From assembly GCF_900111005.1 (NCBI RefSeq), contig NZ_FOFV01000019.1, positions 1-64,000 of the forward strand: 64,000 nucleotides of DNA, read 5' to 3'. Below the pieces are notes generated by a model, which searched no databases, was not told the origin of the DNA, and saw nothing but the letters and a program-made list of their open reading frames with translations. This document shows, piece after piece, positions 1-9,038 of this stretch (its first letter is position 1; the number at the start of each line of letters is the position of its first letter). Position numbers and translations under genes: made by a program. This DNA is from Lentzea albida (GTDB lineage Bacteria; Actinomycetota; Actinomycetes; Mycobacteriales; Pseudonocardiaceae).

Positions 1-131
1 GTCACCCGCCAGACCGCCGCCTGTCACCCGCCAGACCGCCGCCGGTCACCCGCCAGACCGCCGCCGGTCACCCGCCAGACCGCCGCCTGTCAGCCGCCAG
101 ACCCCCGCCTGCCACCACGAGACCGCCGCCG
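1..131. repeat. 22-bp tandem repeat, about six copies
   Basis: Unit GTCACCCGCCAGACCGCCGC followed by C and T or G. Copies start at 1, 23, 45 and 67 and differ only in the last base. The fifth (89) has two substitutions and the sixth (111) is degenerate. The left end is cut by the window, so the true copy number is unknown. Both 22 and 44 are indivisible by 3, so the array is unlikely to be coding. Confidence 0.9.
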
Positions 132-260
132 GCCGCTCGCCTCCGCTGCCGGCTCGCCCTCCACTGCCTGCCGCCAGCCACCGCCGTCAACCCCGCCGGC
201 CACCGTCCGCCCGCCGCCGTTAGCCGACCCGCCACCGCTACCAGCCCGCCGCCTCCAGCC
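132..260. other. C-rich intergenic spacer
   Basis: C-rich, low-complexity DNA between the tandem repeat and the end of the MprF-like gene. It is built from short CCGCC/GCCGCC words. I see no credible start codon with an RBS and no clear hairpin. It would be the 3' flank of the minus-strand gene. Confidence 0.6.
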
Positions 261-2717
261 TCACCCCTGGCGCGCCTTCTCCGGCGCCGCCACCCGCCCG
301 CGCGTGCGGATGATCATCTTGCTCGCCAGCCGAAGCCCCTGGCGCGCGTTGAGGTGCGGGAGGTAGGCGCGGCTCACCGCGTTCGCGATGCGCGGCAGCG
401 CCGCCGAGTCCGGGTACGCCATGAACATCGGCTGGTAGGCCGGCTGGAACTTCGCCTTGAACGCGAACAGCGACCGGAACCCGTACACCGGCTCCAGCAC
501 CTGGCCGGTGAAGTCGAGGACGCGCTGCAGCGCCCGCGGTCGCTCGCCGCGGTCCAGCCGGGCGAGCGGTGCCCCGGACAGGCTGAGGAACCGCGCGCCC
601 TCGGCCTTGAGCAGGCCGGCCGCCGAGGCGATCAGGAACTCCATCGAGCCGCGGAACCCGTGCGAGCGGCGGCGCATGAAGTCGAGCGTCCACCCGACGA
701 CCTCGCCGTCCTCGTACACCGGCAGCCAGCTCGTGATGCCGTGCACGGTGCGATCGCCGTCCACGGCCAGCAGGCAGCGGACGCCCTCGCCGTTCAGTTC
801 TTCCAGTCCTCCCAACGTGAAGCCCATTTCGGGCAGCCCTTTGTCCGCCACCCACTCCGACGAGATCGACCGGATCTGGTCCGTGATCGCGTACGGCGCG
901 TCGGCGTAGGTGCACCACTCGGCGGTAATGCCGGCCTTGGCGGCCTTGTTCAGCGCCGTGCGCACGTCCTGCCACTTCTTGCCGGTGAAGCTGAGCTCGT
1001 CCAGCTCTATCACCGTGTCCTCGGCGACCTGCACCGCGGACCAGCCGAGGCCCTCCACCACGGCGCGCGTTTCCGCGCCCACGCTGTAGAGGCACGGCGT
1101 CCAGCCGTTGCGGGCGCAGAACTCCGCGAACCCGCGCACGGCGTCGATGCGCGCCGGGCCGATCGGATCGCCCACCGTGAGCGCGATGGTCGACACCACC
1201 CGGTACGCGATGGCCGTCTCGCCGTCCGGCGTGAACCAGTACTGGTTGCCGCGCCACGTCGTCATGTACGACAACGACGAACCGCCGTGGCGCCGCATGA
1301 GTTCACGGGCGTGCGCCGCTTCCTCCTCGCACGAGGACGGCCACGTCCGCCACGACGCCATCAGCAGACCCGCCAGCACGATCAGCCAGAACACCACGCC
1401 CGTGTACTCGAACAGCACCGCGCCGACGAACCCCTCGGCGGAGAACTGCAGCGGCACCAGGTCGAGGTACCCCGGCGGCAGGAACCGCGTCGGCAGATCC
1501 GCCAGGAGCGCGGCGAACCCCGGCTCCGGCGTGAACTGGTCGCGGACCAGGTAACCGCCGAAGACGTACAGCGCCGACAGCAAAGCGACGCTGATCGCCG
1601 TGAACCGCCAGAACTTCACCACGGCATGCCGAGGCAGACGCACGTCGAAATGCCTGCGCGTCACCAGCAGCACCACGATGATCGCGAGCGGTGCCAGCAT
1701 CGGCACACCGAACGAGACCGACAGCTCCAGCAGGCTCGCGTCCGGGAACTGCGCGACGTACACGACGTACGAACCGATGAACGCCGCGAACGCCACGTTG
1801 AACACCAGCGCCGTCCGCCATGCGAACCGGCGGCCCCGCCGCAGCCCTTCCGCCAGGACGAGCAGCAGCAACGCCGGCAGCAACGACATCACGAGCGCGG
1901 GGAACCGGCCGTACGACAGCTGGACCACCATCGTCCGGCACAGCTCGACCGCGCCCGAGGCGCAGATCGCGTCCACGTCCTCCTGCGATGGCTGTGCGAC
2001 CGCCACGACGTCCGCGAACCACCACAGCGGTCCGTTCGGGTACGGCGACATCATCGACACCACCGGCCCGAGCGCCGACGCCGCGATCAGCAACGCCACC
2101 AGCACCCGCGTCTCCTGCAGCGAACGCGCCAGCGCCACCGGCCCGTTCCTCAGGAACAGCGCTCCCAGCACCAGCCCGGCCACGCCACCGGACAGGCGGA
2201 GGAGGTCTTCCAGCCAACCCGAGTACAGGGTAAGGACCAGCACCGACAAGATCATCAACAGCCGGACGCGACGCCTCCACAACGGCGGCATCCGGAACGT
2301 CAGGGCGAGCACGAGACCCACCCCGCCGACCGACGGCCCCGCCGCGGCCTCGCCCATCAGCGACTCGGGCCAGCCCCACTGCACCTCGTGCCCGACCACC
2401 ACCAGGAAAAGCCCCAGGAACGCGCCGGCCACGTGCGAGCCGAGGAAGATCGCCGCCGTCCGCAGCGAGCCCAGCGAGCGCTCGGCGTAGATCCCGGCGA
2501 CGAGCAACAGCGGGGTGGTCGCGAGGTAGCCCGGCAGGTCCATAGACCACAGCGCCGAGGTCAGGACGGTCCACCACGGGCTGCCGGTGCCGAACCCGAC
2601 GAGCAGGAGCAGGTCGTCGCTCGCACCGGCGATCGCGCCGGTCAGCGCCCCGACCGTCCAGAAGACGACGAGGAAGACGCAGGTCAGCGGCGCCGCGCGG
2701 AACAGTCTGGCGATCAT
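261..2717 (-). CDS. MprF-like aminoacyl-phosphatidylglycerol synthase (DUF2156) with rhomboid-like membrane domain
   Basis: 818 aa. The first ~480 residues hold many hydrophobic segments, beginning with a rhomboid-like block (GPSVGG resembles the rhomboid GxSG, but the matching catalytic His is not evident). The C-terminal ~300 residues are the MprF/DUF2156 transferase domain; LDFMRRR, SMEFLI and VYGFRSLFAFKAKFQP are typical. MprF enzymes move an amino acid from aminoacyl-tRNA onto phosphatidylglycerol (or a related lipid) on the inner membrane face, lowering surface charge. The substrate here cannot be read. The ATG at 2717 overlaps the stop of the upstream esterase (ATGA). An open frame continues further upstream but is only the antisense shadow of that gene. 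Confidence 0.85.
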   Translation of the reverse strand: MIARLFRAAPLTCVFLVVFWTVGALTGAIAGASDDLLLLVGFGTGSPWWTVLTSALWSMDLPGYLATTPLLLVAGIYAERSLGSLRTAAIFLGSHVAGAFLGLFLVVVGHEVQWGWPESLMGEAAAGPSVGGVGLVLALTFRMPPLWRRRVRLLMILSVLVLTLYSGWLEDLLRLSGGVAGLVLGALFLRNGPVALARSLQETRVLVALLIAASALGPVVSMMSPYPNGPLWWFADVVAVAQPSQEDVDAICASGAVELCRTMVVQLSYGRFPALVMSLLPALLLLVLAEGLRRGRRFAWRTALVFNVAFAAFIGSYVVYVAQFPDASLLELSVSFGVPMLAPLAIIVVLLVTRRHFDVRLPRHAVVKFWRFTAISVALLSALYVFGGYLVRDQFTPEPGFAALLADLPTRFLPPGYLDLVPLQFSAEGFVGAVLFEYTGVVFWLIVLAGLLMASWRTWPSSCEEEAAHARELMRRHGGSSLSYMTTWRGNQYWFTPDGETAIAYRVVSTIALTVGDPIGPARIDAVRGFAEFCARNGWTPCLYSVGAETRAVVEGLGWSAVQVAEDTVIELDELSFTGKKWQDVRTALNKAAKAGITAEWCTYADAPYAITDQIRSISSEWVADKGLPEMGFTLGGLEELNGEGVRCLLAVDGDRTVHGITSWLPVYEDGEVVGWTLDFMRRRSHGFRGSMEFLIASAAGLLKAEGARFLSLSGAPLARLDRGERPRALQRVLDFTGQVLEPVYGFRSLFAFKAKFQPAYQPMFMAYPDSAALPRIANAVSRAYLPHLNARQGLRLASKMIIRTRGRVAAPEKARQG

Positions 2718-4000
2718 CTGACCAGCCCTGTCCGCTGCGCGAGCCACGGCAGCGAGCCGTACAGACCCGGCCGCCACACGTTCCAGTCGTGCCCTCCCGG
2801 CAGTTCCTTCCACTGCACGTCCATTCCGGCCCTGCGACAGGCCTCGAACACCTCGGCTCCCGCCGGGCGGTACTGACCGTCGTCCCTGCCCACCACGATC
2901 ACGCCGGAGAGCTGCGGGAACTTGGCCGTGGCGAGGACGTCGAGCGGGTTGACGCGGGCGAACGCCGCCTCGTCGCCGCCGAACGCCGCTTTGACCGTCT
3001 CGGCGCGCGTGCCGAGCGTGGGTTCGCGCTGGCCGGACAGGTCGATGAAGTTGCCGTACACGTCCGGCGCGCGCACTGCGAGCTGCAGAGAGCACGTACC
3101 GCCGTGAGAGAGACCCGCGATCGTCCACGCTTCACGGCGTTCGTCGACCGTGAGGCGTTCTTTGATCCACTTGGGCACGTCGCGGGTCAGATAGGTCTCC
3201 GCCTGGCCCAGCTTCGAGTCGAGGCACAGCGGGTTCGCGGTGAGCGAGCCCAGCGAGTCGGGCATGACGACGATCGGAGCGAGCCCGCTGTGGGCACGCG
3301 CGAACTCGTCCATGTTGTCGGAGATCCGGCCGGCGTCGTACCAGTCGCGGGGCGACCCCGGCTGGCCCGCCAGCAGGACCAGCACCGGCAGCCTCGGCCG
3401 GGACTTCGCGGAGTACGCGGGCGGCAGGTAGACCCACGCCGGACGCGTCTTCATCGCACCGGGGATCTCGATCTCGGACAGCGTGCCCCTGTCCGGCAGG
3501 CCGTCACCGGTCCAGACGTCGGCCAGCTTCTTGCCGGCGGGTACCTCCAGCACGTCGGAGGCGCTGTCCGGCAGGTCGACGCTCGGGTTGTTGAACACCT
3601 CCAGCGCGGCCCGTGCCGTCGGGTACAGCCCGTAGTACGCGTTCGTGGCCGTCAGTGCGCTCGAGATGACGACGACCGCGGCGATGACGGTGGCCACGCG
3701 CGCGTACCAACGCGACGGCCGTAGGCGTGCGACGGCCAGACTGATGGCCACGAGTGCGGCGCCCAGCCACACCATCAGGATGACCGGCATCGGCTCCGGC
3801 CACGGTTTCCACAGTTGGTCGATGACGAGCGTCAGCCCGGTCACCACCAGGGCGACCGCCAGCACGACCATCGGCAGCACGCGGACCCACCAGGTCCGGT
3901 TCTTCCGGATCACCAGGTACGTGAGGGCGAGCGCGGCCGCGACCGTGGCGGCCTTGGGGATCGGTCCGTTTATCAGAGACAGATCCAACGGGCTGAGCAT
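2714..4000 (-). CDS. membrane-anchored esterase-D-type alpha/beta hydrolase
   Basis: 428 aa. Three to four transmembrane segments lie in residues ~15-120, followed by an esterase D/antigen-85-like alpha/beta hydrolase domain. The nucleophile elbow is GLSHGG (Ser298), GRDD (~371-374) likely supplies the acid, and GGHDW supplies His404. The domain probably faces the outside. It is translationally coupled to the MprF-like gene (4-bp overlap). In Enterococcus and Corynebacterium, aminoacyl-phospholipid synthases are paired with hydrolases that remove the amino acid, so the same role is a reasonable inference here. A plain cell-wall esterase is the alternative. Confidence 0.8.
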   Translation of the reverse strand: MLSPLDLSLINGPIPKAATVAAALALTYLVIRKNRTWWVRVLPMVVLAVALVVTGLTLVIDQLWKPWPEPMPVILMVWLGAALVAISLAVARLRPSRWYARVATVIAAVVVISSALTATNAYYGLYPTARAALEVFNNPSVDLPDSASDVLEVPAGKKLADVWTGDGLPDRGTLSEIEIPGAMKTRPAWVYLPPAYSAKSRPRLPVLVLLAGQPGSPRDWYDAGRISDNMDEFARAHSGLAPIVVMPDSLGSLTANPLCLDSKLGQAETYLTRDVPKWIKERLTVDERREAWTIAGLSHGGTCSLQLAVRAPDVYGNFIDLSGQREPTLGTRAETVKAAFGGDEAAFARVNPLDVLATAKFPQLSGVIVVGRDDGQYRPAGAEVFEACRRAGMDVQWKELPGGHDWNVWRPGLYGSLPWLAQRTGLVR

Positions 4001-4091
4001 GCCCTCAATGCTTCAGGAAGTCTTCAGGATCCACATCGGAGGTTCGTCTGAGTTCAAGGCCGTGAACATCAGCCTGAAGAATGACAACCCT
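4001..4091. promoter_or_regulatory. intergenic region with 11-bp direct repeats upstream of the esterase
   Basis: CTTCAGGA occurs at 4011-4018 and again at 4022-4029, an 11-bp period on one helix face. A looser GTTC pair follows at 4042 and 4052. Direct repeats with 11-bp period are typical of OmpR/PhoP-family sites. They sit 11-60 bp upstream of the minus-strand esterase start. Factor unknown. Confidence 0.35.
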
Positions 4092-5030
4092 TCAGCCGGA
4101 CGGTGCGTCGCGCCACGCCCTGGTCAGCACCTCCAGGGCGTCGGGATGACCGGCGATCTCGGCAGCGCGGGACAAATCGGACTCCGCCATTCCCAGTTCC
4201 CGCAGCGAGGTCGCCGCGCCGAACCGCGTGGCCGTGTCGTGGATGCGTTGGGACAGGTCGACGGGTGCCGTGTGGGGGAGCAGCGCCGTGTGCGTGGCGG
4301 CGTGCGGAAGACCGAACGAACCGCCCAAAACGTGCGCAAGCTTGTGGTGCAGTCCCATCGGGACGGACGCGAGGCACGTGCCCGCGAGCCACGCCGAGGA
4401 CAGCAGTTCCGTGCGTGCATCCACAGTGGACGGATTTCCGCTCAAAGCGTGCAGAACACCCTCGATCGCCCGGCGAGCTATGGCGTCGATCAACGGGTTC
4501 TCGTTGTCCCTTGCCGCGATGGCGTGCGCGAGAGCGTTGAGCGCGCTCGTGACTGTGACGTCGAGGGGAAGGTCCAGCGTCATGTCGACGTCGTAGATCA
4601 CCGTGCCCGGCTGGATCGCCGCGTCCCGCCGCGTCTTCTTCAGCCCCGACGCCGTCTCACCGAGCACCTGGGTGACCTCGGAGCCCGCGTAGGTAGTCGG
4701 GATGATGATCTGCGGAACGCCCGCGCGCACCGAGAGCGCCTTCGCCAGCCCCGTGCTCGATCCACCGCCGACCGATACGACGCAGTCCGCGCCGTGTTCG
4801 CGCAACGACGCGAGCGCGCGCTCCGTGACCTCGACCGGCGTGTGCATCGCCGCGCCGGTGAACCGCGTGACCAGCAACGGACCGAGCTCGGCGGCCACCC
4901 GGTCGCCTCCGTGCCGGGCGATCAGCATCACCCGCTTAGCGCCTGAACGCTCTGCCTCCGCGCGCACGGAGGAGGTGGTGCCGCGGCCGAAGACGACACG
5001 GGTGCGGCCGGGTTCGAAGGTGAAGCTCAC
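4092..5030 (-). CDS. maleylacetate reductase-like iron-containing alcohol dehydrogenase
   Basis: 312 aa from the GTG at 5030, where the family N-terminus (F-E-P-G-R-T-R-V-V-F-G) begins; a TTG at 5081 would add 17 unlikely residues. Signatures are GGGSSTG for cofactor phosphates, PTTYAGSE, and the metal-ligand region HHKLAHVLGG followed by LPHA. Maleylacetate reductases convert maleylacetate to 3-oxoadipate with NAD(P)H at the end of chlorocatechol, hydroxyquinol or resorcinol breakdown. No intradiol dioxygenase lies nearby, so it is an orphan and its physiological substrate is uncertain. A TATTCG box 6 nt before the GTG suggests a leaderless transcript. Confidence 0.8.
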   Translation of the reverse strand: MSFTFEPGRTRVVFGRGTTSSVRAEAERSGAKRVMLIARHGGDRVAAELGPLLVTRFTGAAMHTPVEVTERALASLREHGADCVVSVGGGSSTGLAKALSVRAGVPQIIIPTTYAGSEVTQVLGETASGLKKTRRDAAIQPGTVIYDVDMTLDLPLDVTVTSALNALAHAIAARDNENPLIDAIARRAIEGVLHALSGNPSTVDARTELLSSAWLAGTCLASVPMGLHHKLAHVLGGSFGLPHAATHTALLPHTAPVDLSQRIHDTATRFGAATSLRELGMAESDLSRAAEIAGHPDALEVLTRAWRDAPSG

Positions 5031-5035
5031 GAAGG

Positions 5036-5047
5036 ACGAATATTCGT
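5036..5047. promoter_or_regulatory. palindrome ACGAATATTCGT at the maleylacetate reductase start
   Basis: Perfect 12-bp palindrome beginning 6 bp upstream of the GTG start and covering the putative -10 box (TATTCG on the minus strand). The position fits an autorepressor or pathway-repressor site. Confidence 0.4.
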
Positions 5048-5117
5048 GAGGCCGGTGCCCGGCGCAACAGCTGAGGGTCAAGCCTTTCGGCTCTGACGGG
5101 GCGACTTCGTCACTCCT

Positions 5118-5123
5118 TAGCGT
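5118..5123 (+). promoter_or_regulatory. -10 box TAGCGT of the S15 peptidase gene (leaderless)
   Basis: TANNNT hexamer 8 nt before the ATG at 5132, with no Shine-Dalgarno sequence in between. This is consistent with transcription starting at or near the start codon. Confidence 0.45.
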
Positions 5124-5131
5124 GAATCTTC

Positions 5132-6982
5132 ATGAAGCGTGTTCGTGTTGTAGTGGCGTTGGCAGGGGCCCTGACCCTGACGCCACTCCCTGCCACAGCG
5201 GCGACACCGGCGTTCACCCTGTCCGGCGGCGTCACCGCGCCGATCCACTCGATGGCCGACGCCGTGCGCGAGACCGTCTACGTGGACTCCGGGCTCGACC
5301 TCGACGGCGACGGCACCCGCGACCGGGTGGCGGCCGACATCATCAGGCCGTCCACGACCGGGCGCGTGCCCGTGATCATGGACGCCAGCCCCTACTACCA
5401 GAGCGCGGGCCGCGGCAACGAGGGCGAGGTCAAGACCTACGACTCCGCCGGTGTGCCGGTGAAGTTTCCGCTCTTCTACGACAACTACTTCGTGCCGCGC
5501 GGCTACGCCGTCGTGCTGGTCGACTTCCTCGGCACGAACAGGTCGCGCGGCTGCGTCGACGTCGGCGGCCAGTCGGAGATCACCTCCGGCACCGCCGTGA
5601 TCGACTGGCTGAACGGCCGCCGCACCGGCTACTCGACCCTGACCGGCTCCACCACGAAGTCCGCCTCGTGGTCGACCGGCGCCGTCGGCATGATCGGCAA
5701 GTCCTGGGACGGCTCGATCGCCAACGGCGTCGCGGCGACCGGCATCGACGGGCTGAAGACCATCGTGCCGATCGCGGCCATCAGTTCCTGGTACGACTGG
5801 TTCCGCTCGGACGGTGTCGCTTACCCCGGCTACAGCTCGCCCACCGGCCTGGGGTCGCAGTTCGAGAACTCCAACGCACGGTCTCGATGCGGTGCCGTGC
5901 GCACACAGATGACCAACGGTTCCCCTGCCAATGGCGACTACACGGCGATGTGGCAGACACGTGATTTCGTGCGCAACGCGTCGAAGGTGAAGGCGTCGAT
6001 CTTCGCGATCCACGGGATCAACGACCTGAACGTGAAGACGCTGCAGTACGGGCAGTTCTGGGACGCCGTGCCCGCGTCCGTGCCGAAGAAGCTGTGGTTC
6101 TCGCAGACGGCGCACGTCGACCCGTTCGACTTCCGCCGCGCCGAGTGGGTCTCGACGTTGCACAAGTGGTTCGACCGCTGGCTGCTGGACGTGCCGAACG
6201 GCATCGAGAACGAACCTCAGGTGTCCGCCGAGCGCGCCCCGGACCAGTGGGTGGACGACCAGACGTGGCCTCCCGCGGGGACCGTCAGCACCGTGCTGCG
6301 TCCTTCTTCTTCGGGACTCGGCACGGCTGCGGGTACTGGCACGTCGGTGTTCACCGACAACGGCAGCGGCACGCCGACGAACTGGCTCTCCGGTTCGAAC
6401 ACCGGCAGGGCGGTCTACTCCACCGCGCCGCTGACCTCGGACCTGCGCATCGCCGGCACCTCGTCGATCACGGTCGGAGTGTCGTCGTCCACACCGACGG
6501 CGCACCTCACGGCGTACCTCGTCGACTACGGCCCTGCCCGCGTGCGGACCGGTGAAGGCATCCGGACGCTGACCACGGAGTCGTGCTGGGGCGAGAGCCG
6601 TACGGGCGATGACGCCTGTTACCGGAACACGGAAGCCACGGCGGGCAACGTCGACGCGCAGATCATCGCGCGCGGCTGGGCGGATCTCGCGAACTACCAG
6701 TCCCTCTCGACACCACGCACGATCACTCCTGGAACCAGGTACAGCATCACCTTCCGACTGTCCACAACGGACTGGAACCTGCCGGCCGGTCACCGGCTCG
6801 GTCTGGTGATCGGGGGCACCGACACGACCGCCATCGTGCGGCCGAGCCAGCTGCCGCGGCTGACCGTGGACCTGGCGAGCACGTCGGTGCGGATCCCGCT
6901 GAAGGGCTCGGTGCCCTCCGCGTCGGCCGCACCGCTTGCCGCGTCCAGCGTTTCCGCAGGTACGAGGAGCCAGTTGGGCTAG
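5132..6982 (+). CDS. secreted Xaa-Pro dipeptidyl-peptidase (S15 / CocE-NonD family)
   Basis: 616 aa. A Sec signal peptide (KR-rich start, hydrophobic core, cleavage after ATA near residue 23) precedes an alpha/beta hydrolase core whose nucleophile lies in GKSWDG (Ser191). The middle is a helical cap, and residues ~390-610 form the C-terminal beta-jelly-roll of the family. S15 enzymes release X-Pro dipeptides from oligopeptide N-termini; CocE relatives hydrolyse esters. Export suggests extracellular peptide scavenging. The gene is monocistronic, divergent from the maleylacetate reductase and tail-to-head with recQ. Confidence 0.85.
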   Translation: MKRVRVVVALAGALTLTPLPATAATPAFTLSGGVTAPIHSMADAVRETVYVDSGLDLDGDGTRDRVAADIIRPSTTGRVPVIMDASPYYQSAGRGNEGEVKTYDSAGVPVKFPLFYDNYFVPRGYAVVLVDFLGTNRSRGCVDVGGQSEITSGTAVIDWLNGRRTGYSTLTGSTTKSASWSTGAVGMIGKSWDGSIANGVAATGIDGLKTIVPIAAISSWYDWFRSDGVAYPGYSSPTGLGSQFENSNARSRCGAVRTQMTNGSPANGDYTAMWQTRDFVRNASKVKASIFAIHGINDLNVKTLQYGQFWDAVPASVPKKLWFSQTAHVDPFDFRRAEWVSTLHKWFDRWLLDVPNGIENEPQVSAERAPDQWVDDQTWPPAGTVSTVLRPSSSGLGTAAGTGTSVFTDNGSGTPTNWLSGSNTGRAVYSTAPLTSDLRIAGTSSITVGVSSSTPTAHLTAYLVDYGPARVRTGEGIRTLTTESCWGESRTGDDACYRNTEATAGNVDAQIIARGWADLANYQSLSTPRTITPGTRYSITFRLSTTDWNLPAGHRLGLVIGGTDTTAIVRPSQLPRLTVDLASTSVRIPLKGSVPSASAAPLAASSVSAGTRSQLG

Positions 6983-7008
6983 CGAACCGGACTGTCGGTG
7001 CTGCTCGC

Positions 7009-7014
7009 TAGCAT
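7009..7014 (+). promoter_or_regulatory. -10 box TAGCAT of recQ (leaderless)
   Basis: TANNNT hexamer exactly 7 nt before the ATG at 7022, with no SD. It argues for the ATG rather than the in-frame GTG at 6998, which would lie upstream of the transcription start. Confidence 0.5.
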
Positions 7015-7021
7015 CGGCGGC

Positions 7022-9001
7022 ATGGGTTCAACCGACCACGGGGACGCGCTGCAGGTCCTGCAGCGCGTCTTCGGGTACCCCGAGTTCCGCGGCGACCAGG
7101 CCGCCATCGTCGAGCACGTGATCGCGGGTGGCGACGCGCTCGTGCTCATGCCGACCGGCGGCGGCAAGTCCCTGTGCTACCAGGTGCCGGCCCTGGTGCG
7201 GCCGGGCACGGGCGTCGTGATCTCGCCGCTCATCGCCCTGATGCAGGACCAGGTGGACGCGTTGCGCGCGCTCGGCGTGCGCGCGGGCTTCCTGAACTCC
7301 TCGCTGTCGTGGGACGAACGGCGGATGGTCGAGGCCGAGTTCGTCAACGGCGAGCTCGACCTGCTCTACCTGGCGCCGGAGCGGCTGACGTCGGAGGCCA
7401 CCCTGCGCCTGCTGGAGCAGGGCGAGATCGCGCTGTTCGCGATCGACGAGGCGCACTGCGTCTCCCAGTGGGGCCACGACTTCCGGCCCGACTACCTCTC
7501 GCTCACGCACCTGCACGAGCGCTGGCCCAAGGTGCCGCGCATCGCGCTGACGGCCACGGCGACGGAGGCGACGCGCAAGGAGATCCTCACGCGCCTGGAG
7601 CTGGATGAGGGGCGCCAGTTCGTCTCCAGCTTCGACCGGCCGAACATCCAGTACCGCATCGTCGGCAAGAAGGAGCCGAAGAAGCAGCTGCTGGACCTGC
7701 TGCGCGGCGAGCACCAGGGCGAGGCGGGCATCGTCTACTGCCTGTCCCGCTCGTCGGTGGAGAAGACGGCGGAGTTCCTGGTGGCGAACGGGATCGCCGC
7801 GCTGCCGTACCACGCGGGGCTCGACTCGGCGGTCCGCCAGCGCAACCAGGCGCGCTTCCTGCGGGAGGACGGGCTGGTCATGGTGGCGACCATCGCGTTC
7901 GGCATGGGCATCGACAAGCCGGACGTCCGCTTCGTCGCCCACCTCGACCTGCCGAAGTCGGTCGAGGGCTACTACCAGGAGACGGGCCGCGCCGGCCGCG
8001 ACGGCCTCCCGTCCACGGCGTGGCTCGCCTACGGCCTGCAGGACGTGGTGCAGCAGCGGAAGATGATCGAGTCGTCCGAGGGCGACCTGGCGTTCCGCCG
8101 CCGCTCGCAGGCGCACCTCGACGCGATGCTCGCCCTCTGCGAGACGGTCGACTGCCGCCGCACCAGGCTCCTCGAGTACTTCGGCGAGTCCGGTGTGCCG
8201 TGCGGCAACTGCGACACCTGCCTGACGCCGCCCGAGGCGTGGGACGGCACGGTCGCCGCGCAGAAGGTCCTCTCGACGGTCTACCGCCTGCGCAAGGAGC
8301 GCAACCAGAAGTTCGGCGCCGGTCAGGCGATCGACATCCTGCTGGGCCGCAAGACCGCCAAGGTCATCCAGTTCGACCACGACCAGCTCAGCACCTTCGG
8401 CATCGGCGAGGACCTGAACGAGAGCGAGTGGCGCGGCGTGGTCCGCCAGCTCCTCGCCCAGGGCCTGCTGGCGGTCGAGGGCGAGTACTCGACGCTGGTC
8501 CTCACCGAGGCGAGCGCCGACGTGCTGGGCCGCAAGCGCGAAGTGAAGATGCGCAAGGACCCGACGCCCGTCCGCTCGACGACGCGCACGGCGTCCTCGT
8601 CCTCGGGCGCCGCCAAGGTGAAGGTCGACCTCCCGGCCGACGCGGGCCCGCTGTTCGAGGCGTTGCGCGAGTGGCGGGCCGGTCAGGCCCGTGAACAGGG
8701 CGTTCCTGCCTACGTGATCTTCCACGACGCCACGCTGAAGTCCATCGCGGCGTCACGCCCCGACTCGCTCACGGCCCTGGGCGCGGTCAGCGGTGTGGGC
8801 CAGGCGAAGCTCACGAAGTACGGCGAGCAGATCCTGGAGGTCGTGGCGGGAGGCGGCCCGGCCCCCGCCGCCGAGCCCGCGCCCCCTGCCGCGAAGCCCA
8901 AGCCGAAGACGACGAGCACGGGCGGCGCCGCCTGGGGTTCGAGCGCGGACGCGGACGAGTGGCCGGAACCGGAGGAACCCGACGAGCCGATGGACTGGTA
9001 G
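7022..9001 (+). CDS. recQ: ATP-dependent DNA helicase RecQ
   Basis: 659 aa. A 3'-5' helicase acting in recombination and stalled-fork repair. Walker A is TGGGKS (residues ~45-50) and motif II is DEAH (142-145) inside IDEAHCVSQWGHDF. Motif III is TATAT, and motif VI is YYQETGRAGRDG. A zinc-binding cysteine cluster (C-x-R-R near 375, CGNCDTC near 395), a winged-helix RQC domain and an HRDC domain (~545-615) complete the standard architecture. An acidic, Pro-rich tail of ~45 residues follows; such tails often bind SSB or other partners, but that is inference. The start is set by the leaderless promoter. Confidence 0.97.
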   Translation: MGSTDHGDALQVLQRVFGYPEFRGDQAAIVEHVIAGGDALVLMPTGGGKSLCYQVPALVRPGTGVVISPLIALMQDQVDALRALGVRAGFLNSSLSWDERRMVEAEFVNGELDLLYLAPERLTSEATLRLLEQGEIALFAIDEAHCVSQWGHDFRPDYLSLTHLHERWPKVPRIALTATATEATRKEILTRLELDEGRQFVSSFDRPNIQYRIVGKKEPKKQLLDLLRGEHQGEAGIVYCLSRSSVEKTAEFLVANGIAALPYHAGLDSAVRQRNQARFLREDGLVMVATIAFGMGIDKPDVRFVAHLDLPKSVEGYYQETGRAGRDGLPSTAWLAYGLQDVVQQRKMIESSEGDLAFRRRSQAHLDAMLALCETVDCRRTRLLEYFGESGVPCGNCDTCLTPPEAWDGTVAAQKVLSTVYRLRKERNQKFGAGQAIDILLGRKTAKVIQFDHDQLSTFGIGEDLNESEWRGVVRQLLAQGLLAVEGEYSTLVLTEASADVLGRKREVKMRKDPTPVRSTTRTASSSSGAAKVKVDLPADAGPLFEALREWRAGQAREQGVPAYVIFHDATLKSIAASRPDSLTALGAVSGVGQAKLTKYGEQILEVVAGGGPAPAAEPAPPAAKPKPKTTSTGGAAWGSSADADEWPEPEEPDEPMDW

Positions 9002-9038
9002 GCCCTGGAACCCAGGTCAGGAGCTGGCGCACACGTCG

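Noticed and set aside
1..131. CRISPR array
   Set aside because: The repeats are contiguous 22-bp units with no spacers, and no cas gene is present.
354..2876. 840-codon plus-strand open frame opposite the MprF-like gene
   Set aside because: Arg/His/Gln-rich, low-complexity translation typical of the antisense of GC-rich coding DNA; the minus strand encodes a clear MprF-family protein.
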